Source of the DNA: JAFGMQ01 sp036733345
GTDB taxonomy: Bacteria; Desulfobacterota; DSM-4660; Desulfatiglandales; Desulfatiglandaceae
Direction: 5' to 3'
Assembly (NCBI GenBank): GCA_036733345.1
Contig: DAINAR010000098.1
Coordinates: forward strand, 1 to 6,586
Length of the DNA: 6,586 nt
Translations under genes and position numbers: made by a program
Notes under the pieces: generated by a model
The model's database searches: none
Told to the model about the DNA's origin: nothing
The model's input: the letters and a program-made list of their open reading frames with translations, nothing else
In this document: in pieces, positions 1 through 5,693 of the stretch
How the letters are laid out: every line of letters begins with the position of its first letter
How positions within the stretch are numbered: the stretch's first letter is position 1

Positions 1-2
1 AA

Positions 3-83
3 CCGGAAGGTCCGGCTAAGGCATTGTTGCGAATCGCATCAAGGAATCCCAGTGCGGTTCTTGATGCTTTGCATGCGAAATAG
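3..83 (+). CDS. Possible 3' end of an unrecognised reading frame (partial)
   Basis: An open frame enters from the left edge and ends at a TAG at 81-83, giving 26 residues ending in SAVLDALHAK. I do not recognise the protein. The only reason to list it is context: the stop codon lies a few bases before the attC-like hairpin, which is where the gene of an integron cassette usually ends. The competing frame +1 stays open through the hairpin into the acetyltransferase fragment, so the true coding frame here cannot be settled from this window. It may be non-coding. Confidence 0.25.
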   Translation, partial: PEGPAKALLRIASRNPSAVLDALHAK

Positions 84-87
84 AATC

Positions 88-157
88 AGCCAACAATCGA
101 ATTCACTCGGATGTGAGTTCCGCTTGCGTTCCACTCACACCGGTGAAAATATTAGAG
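88..157 (+). repeat. attC-like imperfect hairpin (possible integron cassette recombination site remnant)
   Basis: The arms TTCACTCGGATGTGAGT (102-118) and ACTCACACCGGTGAA (133-147) pair over 15 base pairs. T107 and A111 are bulged out on the left arm only, and a 14-base loop spans 119-132. Bulged bases confined to one arm, an overall span near 70 bases, and an AGCCAAC at 88-94 (6 of 7 to the R'' consensus RYYYAAC) are features of attC sites. The opposite R' element would be ATTAGAG at 151-157, which is only 5 of 7 to GTTRRRY, so the site is degenerate at its crossover end. It could instead be another type of palindromic repeat (REP-like, or an in-frame palindromic insertion). The hairpin itself is certain; its identity as attC is inference. 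Confidence 0.5.
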
Positions 158-276
158 TAGATACCCATAAAGATAATATTTCAATGAAAAGAATTCTGAT
201 TAAAAAAGGATTTCAGTATTGCGGTGTGATATATAATCAATGGGGCGATGAAAGGTTGGCTTTTCAGAGAGTATAA
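145..276 (+). pseudogene. GNAT-family N-acetyltransferase, C-terminal fragment
   Basis: The frame read from 145 to the TAA at 274-276 gives about 43 residues including IRVDTHKDN, MKRILIKKGFQYCG and a terminal GDERLAFQRV. This is the typical C-terminal part of a GNAT acetyltransferase: the strand leading into DTHxDN, the N...M..LL.K.GF..CG segment, and the R-A-F/Y-x-K/R end. Full proteins of this type run about 150-170 residues, so roughly three quarters is missing. The same frame is open upstream to the window edge, but those residues do not resemble the family. Homology starts at the base where the attC-like hairpin ends, so it looks like a truncated gene joined to foreign sequence. GNAT enzymes transfer acetyl groups from acetyl-CoA to amines; this fragment lacks the acetyl-CoA-binding motif and should be inactive. 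Confidence 0.65.
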
Positions 277-345
277 ATAATGTACAAATGATCAAAAAAT
301 ACCAAATCGGGGTATAGTTCATTTTTAAGTCTCTGCCATAAAGGA

Positions 346-435
346 CCAGCAAACGAAGTTTCCGAAGGTGTTGTACTGATGCATGGCCTGGCACGTAATA
401 AAAATTACTTGTCTAAAATGGAAAAATACCTCTAA
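346..435 (+). pseudogene. Alpha/beta hydrolase, N-terminal fragment
   Basis: In the frame ending at the TAA at 433-435 the translation contains GVVLMHGLARNKNYLSKMEKYL. This matches the first conserved block of alpha/beta-fold hydrolases of the lipase/EstA-like type: a hydrophobic beta strand, the HGLAR oxyanion-hole loop, then a helix ending in KMEKYL. In intact relatives this continues into a G-Y-x-V strand and later the GxSxG nucleophile elbow, none of which follows here. There is no good start codon in frame. An ATG at 288 opens in another frame (MIKKYQIGV) and stops at 315, which would fit a decayed signal peptide plus frameshift. The fragment ends four bases before the permease start, so a deletion or insertion breakpoint probably lies near 433-440. 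Identification rests on about 22 residues. Confidence 0.5.
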
Positions 436-439
436 AGCA

Positions 440-1771
440 ATGGAAAAGCTTCTTGATAAAATATTTGATCTTAAAAAAAACGGGACTAATCTAAAAACGG
501 AAGTTCTGGCCGGAGTCACCACTTTTCTGAGCATGGCCTATATCATTGTCGTCAACCCCGGCGTTCTAAAAAATGCAGGGATGCCTTTCTCAGGAGTTCT
601 TTTTGCCACTGTCCTTGTCTGTTCCCTGAGCTCTCTTGCCATGGGATTATATGCCAAACTTCCCTACAGCCTTGCTCCGGGAATGGGCATCAATGCCTTT
701 TTTACCTTCAGCCTTGTGGTGGAAAAGGGTATCCGCTGGGAAACCGCTCTGGGTGCAGTATTTATATCAGGCCTCATTTTTATGATACTGTCCGCCACTG
801 GCATCCGGGAGGAAATCGTCAAGGCGATTCCTTCCTCTATCCGAAACGGTATGGCTGCCGGCATCGGGGTTTTCCTGTCATTCATAGGTTTCATTAACGT
901 CGGTTTCATAATACCGGAAAAGGCCACGCTTGTGTCATTCGGAGGTCTGCATTTAAAAACTATACTCTTTCTTGCCGGCTTCATTATAACCTCCGTTCTC
1001 GCGATCAAGCGAATCAGGGGAGCAATGGTCATCGGTATTATGGTCACATCAATCCTAACCCTGGCAGTATCCTCCATCGTAGCAACTGCCGGATGGCTTT
1101 CAGTGCCTCTTATAACTCTGCCGAAAGAAATATTCGCCCTGCCCTCTTTTGAAGTCTTTCTGAAGCTCGACATAATAAGAGCATTGTCTATCGGCATGAT
1201 TCTTCCCATATTGTCACTCCTACTAGTAGACCTTTTCGACTCGGTCGGAACATTTGTCGGTGTATCCCAGAAAGCTAACCTCGTTGATAGAAATGGTATT
1301 CCTCTCCGTATCGGCAGGGCCCTTATGGTGGATGCTTTTTCCACTACCATTTCAGGGCTTTTCGGAACTTCTTCCGGAAGTGTTTATGTTGAATCAGCAA
1401 CAGGCATTCAGGAAGGGGGAAGAACCGGCCTTACAGCCGTTATTTCAGGACTCCTTTTCCTACCTTTCATGTTCCTCTCTCCCATGCTTTCATTTATTCC
1501 GGCAGTGGCAACGGCTCCTGTTTTGGTTCTTGTAGGGATTTTAATGATGAGCCCTCTCGCAGACATTGAATGGAATAATTTTGAGGAAGCTATCCCAGGG
1601 TTCCTTTCCTTTGCGCTCATTCCGCTGACTTTCAGCATCACACAGGGTGTTATCTGGGGGCTTTTGATATATACGGCCATCAAACTGGCTACGGGCAAGG
1701 CTCATGAAATTAACACAATAGTTTATTTTATTGACATTTTTGCCATCATCATACTCTCGACTGGACTGTAG
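440..1771 (+). CDS. NCS2-family purine permease (AzgA/PbuG type, guanine/hypoxanthine/adenine)
   Basis: This is an inner-membrane secondary transporter of 443 residues, the usual length for AzgA/PbuG-like nucleobase permeases, which import hypoxanthine, guanine or adenine with protons. The N-terminal block TEVLAGVTTFLSMAYIIVVNP (20-40), APGMGINAFF (79-88), the TM8 motif DLFDSVGTFVGVSQKANL (264-281) and FGTSSGSVYVESATG plus IQEGGRTGLTAV (308-334) are the diagnostic segments. The acidic residues in DLFDSVGT and YVESATG sit where NCS2 carriers bind the base. The frame is open from an ATG at 383, but family alignment places the start at the ATG at 440 (MEKLLDKIF). No clear Shine-Dalgarno sequence precedes it. 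The stop of the hydrolase fragment is four bases upstream, so its original promoter may have been lost or replaced. Nothing suggests a functional link with the TRAP operon downstream. Exact purine specificity is not resolvable. Confidence 0.92.
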   Translation: MEKLLDKIFDLKKNGTNLKTEVLAGVTTFLSMAYIIVVNPGVLKNAGMPFSGVLFATVLVCSLSSLAMGLYAKLPYSLAPGMGINAFFTFSLVVEKGIRWETALGAVFISGLIFMILSATGIREEIVKAIPSSIRNGMAAGIGVFLSFIGFINVGFIIPEKATLVSFGGLHLKTILFLAGFIITSVLAIKRIRGAMVIGIMVTSILTLAVSSIVATAGWLSVPLITLPKEIFALPSFEVFLKLDIIRALSIGMILPILSLLLVDLFDSVGTFVGVSQKANLVDRNGIPLRIGRALMVDAFSTTISGLFGTSSGSVYVESATGIQEGGRTGLTAVISGLLFLPFMFLSPMLSFIPAVATAPVLVLVGILMMSPLADIEWNNFEEAIPGFLSFALIPLTFSITQGVIWGLLIYTAIKLATGKAHEINTIVYFIDIFAIIILSTGL

Positions 1772-2059
1772 ATATTTTGTGTTTTCAGGAAAAAACTTAA
1801 AACTTTTATTCTGACTGACATCTCATAAACAATTTGTTTTTCCCTTGACTCAAAATACGAATTCACACTACACTCTATTTTCAAAAAGGGACTTCTTTTC
1901 AAGACCAAATCAAATAACCAGAAAAATTAAAATCAAAAATAAAAAACAAATCAAATAAAATCCATAACCGTTTTTTTAGCTCCTATAAAGAATACCTTAT
2001 ATTTGAAGAGAAGCATTATAAAGATAAAAAAGCTTTAAAGATTGACAATAAAATAGTCC
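1772..2059 (+). other. AT-rich intergenic region between permease and activator gene
   Basis: These 288 bases hold no credible gene. There is no strong GC-rich hairpin with a T-tract after the permease stop, so termination there is not visible. Most of 1900-2050 is poly-A/T-rich sequence. None of the TGCA-type inverted repeats found downstream of the activator occurs here, which argues against autoregulation through the same operator. The only promoter candidate I see is given separately. Confidence 0.7.
1845..1874 (+). promoter_or_regulatory. Candidate sigma-70 promoter for the activator gene
   Basis: TTGACT (1845-1850) and TACACT (1869-1874) are separated by 18 bases, a reasonable -35/-10 pair. 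It would give a leader of roughly 180 bases before the activator ATG at 2060. In such AT-rich DNA chance matches are common, so this is tentative. Confidence 0.35.
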
Positions 2060-3799
2060 ATGAAACATCTATTTTTAAATGATGAACTTTTTTTCAGGAC
2101 CATCCTGGACTCCTCACATAATGGTATTGTTATTGTCGATCTGGAAGGTATTATCATCTTCTTTAATTCAGCAGCAAAAAAGATCTTATGTCTGAACGAT
2201 GAAAAACCGGAAGGAAAATCTTTTTCATCGATCAATCTTCAGGCATGGGAGGATTTCAAGGAAATTCTGATAACTGGCAAACCTCAATTGGGAAAGAAAT
2301 TTGCGTTCAACGGCCAGACATTGATTGTAAACAGAACTCCCATCAGAAGCCATGACAAAATTATCGGCGTCTTGAGTATTTTTCAGGATATATCAGAGCT
2401 TGAAAAAATTACCTCAGAGTTATCGACATACCGCTGTATGGCCCAGGAAATGGATGCAATCATTGAATCATCATATGATGGATTATATATTACCGATGGG
2501 CAGGCAAACACCCTGAGGGTAAACTCTTCATGGGAAAAGATTACCGGCCTGAGAGCCAAAGATGTTATCGGAAAGAACATGGCAGACCTCGAGACCCAGG
2601 GATATTTTTCCAAATCAGTTTCCCTTATGGTGCTTGAGGAAAAAAGGCCGCTTACTATACAGGCCAGAGTGGTTACCGGCAAAGAAGTTCTGGTTTCAGG
2701 CAGCCCTATATTTGATGATAATGGCAATATTTCCATGGTGGTAACCAATGTGCGCGATCTAACCGATATAAGAAGATTATCAAAGCAACTGGTACAGTCC
2801 AAAAAGTTATCTGAACAGTATTATAATAAGCTTGAGAAGCTAAGGATACAGCTCGGGGAGTATGGAAATATAATCACAGAATCCAAGGCAATGAAAGATG
2901 TGATGGAACTTGCCCTCAGGATAGCCGGGGTGGATACACACGTCCTTATAACGGGTGAAACAGGGGTTGGAAAAGAGGTAGTGGCCAAATTTATTCATAA
3001 TAACAGCAAGAGATCTTCCAGCGGACTCTTTCTTAAAATTAATTGCGGGGCCATACCGGAAAACCTCCTTGAAACTGAACTGTTCGGCTATGAAGGGGGC
3101 GCCTTTACCGGTGCGAGTCCAAAGGGAAAGCCAGGGCTTTTTGAGTCTGCTGAAGGTGGAACCATAATGCTGGATGAAATTGGGGAACTTTCACTGGGCC
3201 TCCAGGTGAAATTATTGATGGCTATCCAGGACCTTGAAATTACACGGGTAGGAAGTATAAAACCAAAAAAGATAAATGTTCGCCTGATATCAATTACCAA
3301 CCGTGATCTTAAAAAAATGGTCAAAGACGGCACATTTAGAGAAGACCTCTATTTTCGTTTAAAGGTGGTTCCCATTTACATCCCACCTTTGAGGGAACGA
3401 CGTGACGATATAATCCATTTGATTAACTCTTTTTTGCGGGAATTCAATCTCAAATATGGGAAAGAAATTCACTTTTCGCGCATGGTAATTGATCATCTGG
3501 TCAGTTATGACTGGCCGGGAAACGTAAGAGAATTGAGAAATCTTATTGAGAGGCTGGTAGTCGTAACTCCACATGATGAGATAATTATGGATGATCTACC
3601 GGACAGGCAGCATTACGACTTTCTAAATTTTCCCATAAACCAGGCGGGCCCATTAAAAGAGATTGTTCGTCAGTTCGAAGTAAGCCTCATGCAAAAGGCC
3701 ATTAATAAACACGGTGGCGTCCAGGAGGCCGCCCGGCACCTGGAAATAGATCCGACCACAATCTATAGAAGATTGAAAACTGCAAATTTGCAGAGCTGA
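2060..3799 (+). CDS. PAS-PAS sigma-54-dependent transcriptional activator (enhancer-binding protein)
   Basis: This 579-residue cytoplasmic regulator activates RNA polymerase-sigma-54 by ATP hydrolysis. Two PAS-like sensor domains come first (about 10-112, FRTILDSSHNGIVIVD; and about 128-236, IIESSYDGLYITDG). A charged coiled-coil linker follows (about 236-268). The AAA+ domain (about 270-505) has Walker A GETGVGKE (299-306), a complete GAFTGA sigma-54-contact loop (347-352), Walker B GGTIMLDE (366-373), the FREDLYFRL segment with putative arginine fingers (R427, R433), and WPGNVREL (485-492). A Fis-type helix-turn-helix ends the protein (about 538-575, QEAARHLEIDPTTIYRRLK). There is no receiver domain, so control is probably by a ligand or redox signal on the PAS domains, not by a histidine kinase. 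The ATG at 2060 is the first possible start after an in-frame TAG at 2054; no good Shine-Dalgarno sequence is visible. A sigma-54 promoter and repeated operators directly downstream point to the TRAP operon as its target (inference). Confidence 0.93.
   Translation: MKHLFLNDELFFRTILDSSHNGIVIVDLEGIIIFFNSAAKKILCLNDEKPEGKSFSSINLQAWEDFKEILITGKPQLGKKFAFNGQTLIVNRTPIRSHDKIIGVLSIFQDISELEKITSELSTYRCMAQEMDAIIESSYDGLYITDGQANTLRVNSSWEKITGLRAKDVIGKNMADLETQGYFSKSVSLMVLEEKRPLTIQARVVTGKEVLVSGSPIFDDNGNISMVVTNVRDLTDIRRLSKQLVQSKKLSEQYYNKLEKLRIQLGEYGNIITESKAMKDVMELALRIAGVDTHVLITGETGVGKEVVAKFIHNNSKRSSSGLFLKINCGAIPENLLETELFGYEGGAFTGASPKGKPGLFESAEGGTIMLDEIGELSLGLQVKLLMAIQDLEITRVGSIKPKKINVRLISITNRDLKKMVKDGTFREDLYFRLKVVPIYIPPLRERRDDIIHLINSFLREFNLKYGKEIHFSRMVIDHLVSYDWPGNVRELRNLIERLVVVTPHDEIIMDDLPDRQHYDFLNFPINQAGPLKEIVRQFEVSLMQKAINKHGGVQEAARHLEIDPTTIYRRLKTANLQS
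3780..3793 (+). promoter_or_regulatory. Putative activator-binding site 1 (perfect 14-base palindrome)
   Basis: CTGCAAATTTGCAG is a perfect palindrome that overlaps the last codons of the activator gene. It shares TGCAA-N3-TGCAG with two further copies downstream. Its centre is about 245 bases before the predicted sigma-54 transcription start. Fis-type domains of enhancer-binding proteins bind such dyads as dimers; assignment to this activator is inference from position. Confidence 0.6.
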
Positions 3800-3800
3800 A

Positions 3801-3814
3801 GTGCAAACCTGCAG
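3801..3814 (+). promoter_or_regulatory. Putative activator-binding site 2
   Basis: GTGCAAACCTGCAG matches site 1 at 11 of 14 positions and keeps both TGCA half-sites. Its centre is 21 bases from that of site 1, two helical turns, so dimers bound at the two sites would lie on the same face of the DNA. It starts two bases after the activator's stop codon. Confidence 0.6.
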
Positions 3815-3879
3815 TCCTGTAGTTTTATATGATTATAATCTTATTTTCAATAAGTTATTAGTTTGTTGAATTATCTTCC

Positions 3880-3893
3880 CTGCAATACTGCAG
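3880..3893 (+). promoter_or_regulatory. Putative activator-binding site 3
   Basis: CTGCAATACTGCAG has perfect CTGCA/TGCAG arms and matches site 1 at 11 of 14 positions. Its centre is about 145 bases upstream of the predicted start, within the usual 100-200 base range for sigma-54 enhancers. It is followed by TTTTT, so a very small terminator hairpin is an alternative reading, but a five-base-pair stem makes that weak. Confidence 0.55.
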
Positions 3894-4005
3894 TTTTTGT
3901 GCTGATTTCCATATCCTTAATCTTGATATTTATTAACGATCTAAAAAACGTTTATCTTATTGAAATTACTGGTTTTAACCAGACAAACTTAAAATCATGC
4001 AAACA

Positions 4006-4021
4006 TGGCATAACAATTGCA
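4006..4021 (+). promoter_or_regulatory. Sigma-54 (-24/-12) promoter
   Basis: TGGCAT-AACAA-TTGCA matches the sigma-54 consensus TGGCAC-N5-TTGCA at all but one fixed position, with the invariant GG (4007-4008) and GC (4019-4020) exactly ten bases apart. Counting from the GC places transcription start near 4032 and gives a leader of about 91 bases to the lipoprotein ATG. The activator gene next door supplies the required enhancer-binding protein. Confidence 0.8.
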
Positions 4022-4036
4022 AATTTTTGTGTACTA

Positions 4037-4059
4037 CGGCACGGTTTTAAACCCCGCCG
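4037..4059 (+). other. Stem-loop at the 5' end of the TRAP operon leader
   Basis: CGGC (4037-4040) pairs with GCCG (4056-4059), and GGTT (4043-4046) with AACC (4050-4053), separated by a symmetric two-by-two internal loop and capped by three bases. It would begin about six bases after the predicted transcription start, a position where hairpins often protect mRNA from 5' decay. No T-tract follows, so it is not an intrinsic terminator. Confidence 0.35.
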
Positions 4060-4122
4060 AAATCTAACAGGTGATTGAGCAATAGTGCTTAGTTTAACAT
4101 CAACAAAAAAGGAGGATACCTT

Positions 4123-4545
4123 ATGATGCGAGTAAACAAAGTATCACTGATTGCCGCCCTTGCCTTGGTTATGACATGGGCCTTGTGGATTGCCGGTTGT
4201 GCAACAACGAACCAGCCTGTAAAAACAGCGTGTAAAGCCGATATCGAATGGCAGATTACACCGGAGGCTGAAGTCACCGAGTTTAATTGTGAGACGGGAA
4301 CACATGCCGAAGAACCATCACTCATTTTCACTGTAGGTGTTAAGAATATTTCACATAAACCCTTACGTTACAGAGTGAATATTTTCCTGCTGGACATGGA
4401 TAAGGCAGCAGGTCACCTTGTGCCTCGAAAAGGAAAACCTCCCGTATTAGAACCGGGAAAAAGCCAGTCAGTCAAAATACCCTTTATAAAAACAACTGAT
4501 ATGCCCAAAAAAGTCCTAGTGGTTATTAAAACGATGGAAATTTAG
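4123..4545 (+). CDS. Small secreted lipoprotein, first gene of the TRAP operon
   Basis: The 140-residue product has a classic lipoprotein signal: basic start MMRVNK, hydrophobic stretch, and lipobox IAGC with the lipidated cysteine at 26. The residue after the cysteine is alanine, which in proteobacteria favours sorting to the outer membrane. The mature part has two further cysteines (37 and 56), which could form a disulfide, and a beta-rich segment FTVGVKNISHKPLRYRVNIF followed by LEPGKSQSVKIPF. That resembles the Ig-like or FxLYD-type folds found in many small lipoproteins; I do not recognise a specific family. GGAGG sits seven bases before the ATG at 4123; a second ATG at 4126 is equally possible. 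The gene is directly downstream of the sigma-54 promoter and 66 bases before the binding-protein gene, so it is probably co-expressed with the transporter. Its role is unknown. Confidence 0.85.
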   Translation: MMRVNKVSLIAALALVMTWALWIAGCATTNQPVKTACKADIEWQITPEAEVTEFNCETGTHAEEPSLIFTVGVKNISHKPLRYRVNIFLLDMDKAAGHLVPRKGKPPVLEPGKSQSVKIPFIKTTDMPKKVLVVIKTMEI

Positions 4546-4611
4546 CCAGGCATATAAATTGAGTTTTATGTTGTTATTAAACCAACCCTAATACCTTCGG
4601 AGGACTACAAT

Positions 4612-5610
4612 ATGAAATCAATTACTGTCAAATTTGCACTTTGTGTTTTATGTCTTATTTTTACATTGTTTTTAATCACATTTACAGCTGGATCATCGCT
4701 TGCCCGTACTGAATTCATCTCAATAGGAACAGGAGGGACAGGTGGTGTTTATTACCCCTATGGAGGCGGAGTTGCTGAAATATGGACCAAGTATGTTAAA
4801 GGCGTGCGTGCTGTTGCAGAAGTAACGGGCGCCTCAGTTGAAAACACCAAGCTATGCGATAGAGGTGAGACACTTTTTGGCGAAATCATGAACGACGTCG
4901 CTTACCAGGCATATAACGGTATTGGGAAATTTAAAGACAAGCCTCAAAAAATCCTGGGAATGTTTGAAATGTACCCCCATCATTTTCAGATTGTTACCCT
5001 TATGAAATCAGACGTTAATTCCATTTATGACATCAAAGGCAAAAAGGTTTCAGTCGGAGCCCCTGCAAGCGGAACCGAATACAAGACTAATCTTATCCTT
5101 CAAGAGGCCCTCGGAATTCCCTATCGCGATTTTAATGTCTTCCGCCTCTCATTCACTGAAACTGCAAATGCCCTGAAAGATGGAACCATTGAAGTAGGCA
5201 TCTGGGATGTTGCCGCACCAACCTCCTCCATAATGGATCTGGCAACTACCCATAAGATAAAGATGATCTCATTCACACCTGAAGAGATCAAAAAAATTGT
5301 CGATAAATTTCCTTTTTATTCCGAATTCACTCTCCCGGCCGGCACTTACAATAATCAGGATTACGATGTCCGAAATCCCTCAGTATGGAATACCTTTATC
5401 TGTAACGCAGATGTTGACGAAGAACTGGTCTACAGGCTTACAAAGGCTGTATTTGAACATCAGGACTATATGATGAAGATACATCCCTTTGCAAAGTATA
5501 CGACTCCTGAAAATGCAGTAAAACATGCTGCCATTCCTTTGCATCCGGGTTCAATCAGATACTTGAAGGAAAAAGGCATAACTGTACCTGACCATCTTAT
5601 TCCCAAATAA
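4612..5610 (+). CDS. TAXI-family TRAP transporter periplasmic solute-binding protein
   Basis: The 332-residue precursor has a signal peptide of about 31 residues ending SSLA, followed by the hallmark FISIGTGGTGGVYYPYGGGVAEIW (35-58) of TAXI (TRAP-associated extracytoplasmic immunogenic) proteins. Other family segments are VTGASVENTK (71-80), MNDVAYQAYNG (93-103), DIKGKKVSVGAPASGTEY (140-157) and EVGIWDVAAPT in the second lobe. The length is normal for the family. The protein captures the substrate in the periplasm and delivers it to the TRAP membrane subunits. TAXI ligands that are known are small carboxylates such as glutamate or 2-oxoglutarate, but most members have no assigned substrate and none can be inferred here. 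GGAGG at 4599-4603 is well placed before the ATG. It lies between the lipoprotein and DUF1850 genes and is followed by two hairpins. Confidence 0.93.
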   Translation: MKSITVKFALCVLCLIFTLFLITFTAGSSLARTEFISIGTGGTGGVYYPYGGGVAEIWTKYVKGVRAVAEVTGASVENTKLCDRGETLFGEIMNDVAYQAYNGIGKFKDKPQKILGMFEMYPHHFQIVTLMKSDVNSIYDIKGKKVSVGAPASGTEYKTNLILQEALGIPYRDFNVFRLSFTETANALKDGTIEVGIWDVAAPTSSIMDLATTHKIKMISFTPEEIKKIVDKFPFYSEFTLPAGTYNNQDYDVRNPSVWNTFICNADVDEELVYRLTKAVFEHQDYMMKIHPFAKYTTPENAVKHAAIPLHPGSIRYLKEKGITVPDHLIPK

Positions 5611-5621
5611 TAAATTAATTC

Positions 5622-5643
5622 GGCAAGTTAATAACTACTTGCC
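5622..5643 (+). repeat. Intercistronic hairpin A
   Basis: GGCAAGT (5622-5628) and ACTTGCC (5637-5643) form a perfect seven-base-pair stem with an eight-base loop, eleven bases after the binding-protein stop codon. With hairpin B it occupies most of the gap before DUF1850. A role in stabilising the upstream message is inferred from position. Confidence 0.55.
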
Positions 5644-5646
5644 ACG

Positions 5647-5674
5647 GGTCTGATTCCTTTTTAGGAATCAGGCC
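5647..5674 (+). terminator. Intercistronic hairpin B (stabiliser or partial terminator)
   Basis: GGTCTGATTCCT (5647-5658) and AGGAATCAGGCC (5663-5674) pair over twelve base pairs (one G-T) around a TTTT loop. The following sequence TGGATATTTG is not a good U-tract, so readthrough into DUF1850 and the permease is expected. Strong hairpins after binding-protein genes commonly block 3' exonucleases and raise the amount of binding protein relative to membrane subunits. Confidence 0.6.
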
Positions 5675-5693
5675 TGGATATTTGATAACGCAT

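Larger units (their letters stand above)
3800..4122 (+). other. Regulatory intergenic region between activator gene and TRAP operon
   Basis: These 323 bases contain two of the three operator-like repeats (the first lies just inside the activator gene), an AT-rich stretch at about 3900-3990 that could bend and allow looping, the -24/-12 promoter, a leader hairpin, and the GGAGG at 4111-4115. A 71-codon open frame at 3863-4078 overlaps the operator and promoter elements, has no ribosome binding site and no recognisable domain, so I treat it as non-coding. No convincing terminator for the activator gene is visible, though the overlapping CTGCA-GTCC-TGTAG followed by TTTTAT at 3809-3827 could act weakly. 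Confidence 0.75.

Noticed and set aside
383..439. Upstream ATG at 383 as the permease start
   Set aside because: The extra 19 residues (MAWHVIKITCLKW...) have no counterpart in the family and are the hydrolase fragment read in another frame; the ATG at 440 matches the family N-terminus.
664..1350. 228-codon open frame on the minus strand
   Set aside because: It lies entirely antisense to the well-supported purine permease, and its composition is what an antisense frame of a membrane protein gives.
2042..2047. TTGACA resembling a -35 box just before the activator gene
   Set aside because: Its -10 partner would fall inside the coding sequence, so it could not drive the full-length gene.
3923..3928. 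TTGATA as part of an IHF site between enhancer and promoter
   Set aside because: The TAA-type partner is not at the required spacing; only half of the consensus is present, so an IHF site is not supported.
4043..4053. GGTTTTAAACC as a separate operator palindrome
   Set aside because: It is better explained as the inner stem of the leader hairpin and has no second copy in the window.
3863..4078. 71-codon open frame in the intergenic region
   Set aside because: It overlaps operator site 3 and the sigma-54 promoter, has no ribosome binding site, and shows no recognisable domain beyond an AT-driven hydrophobic start.
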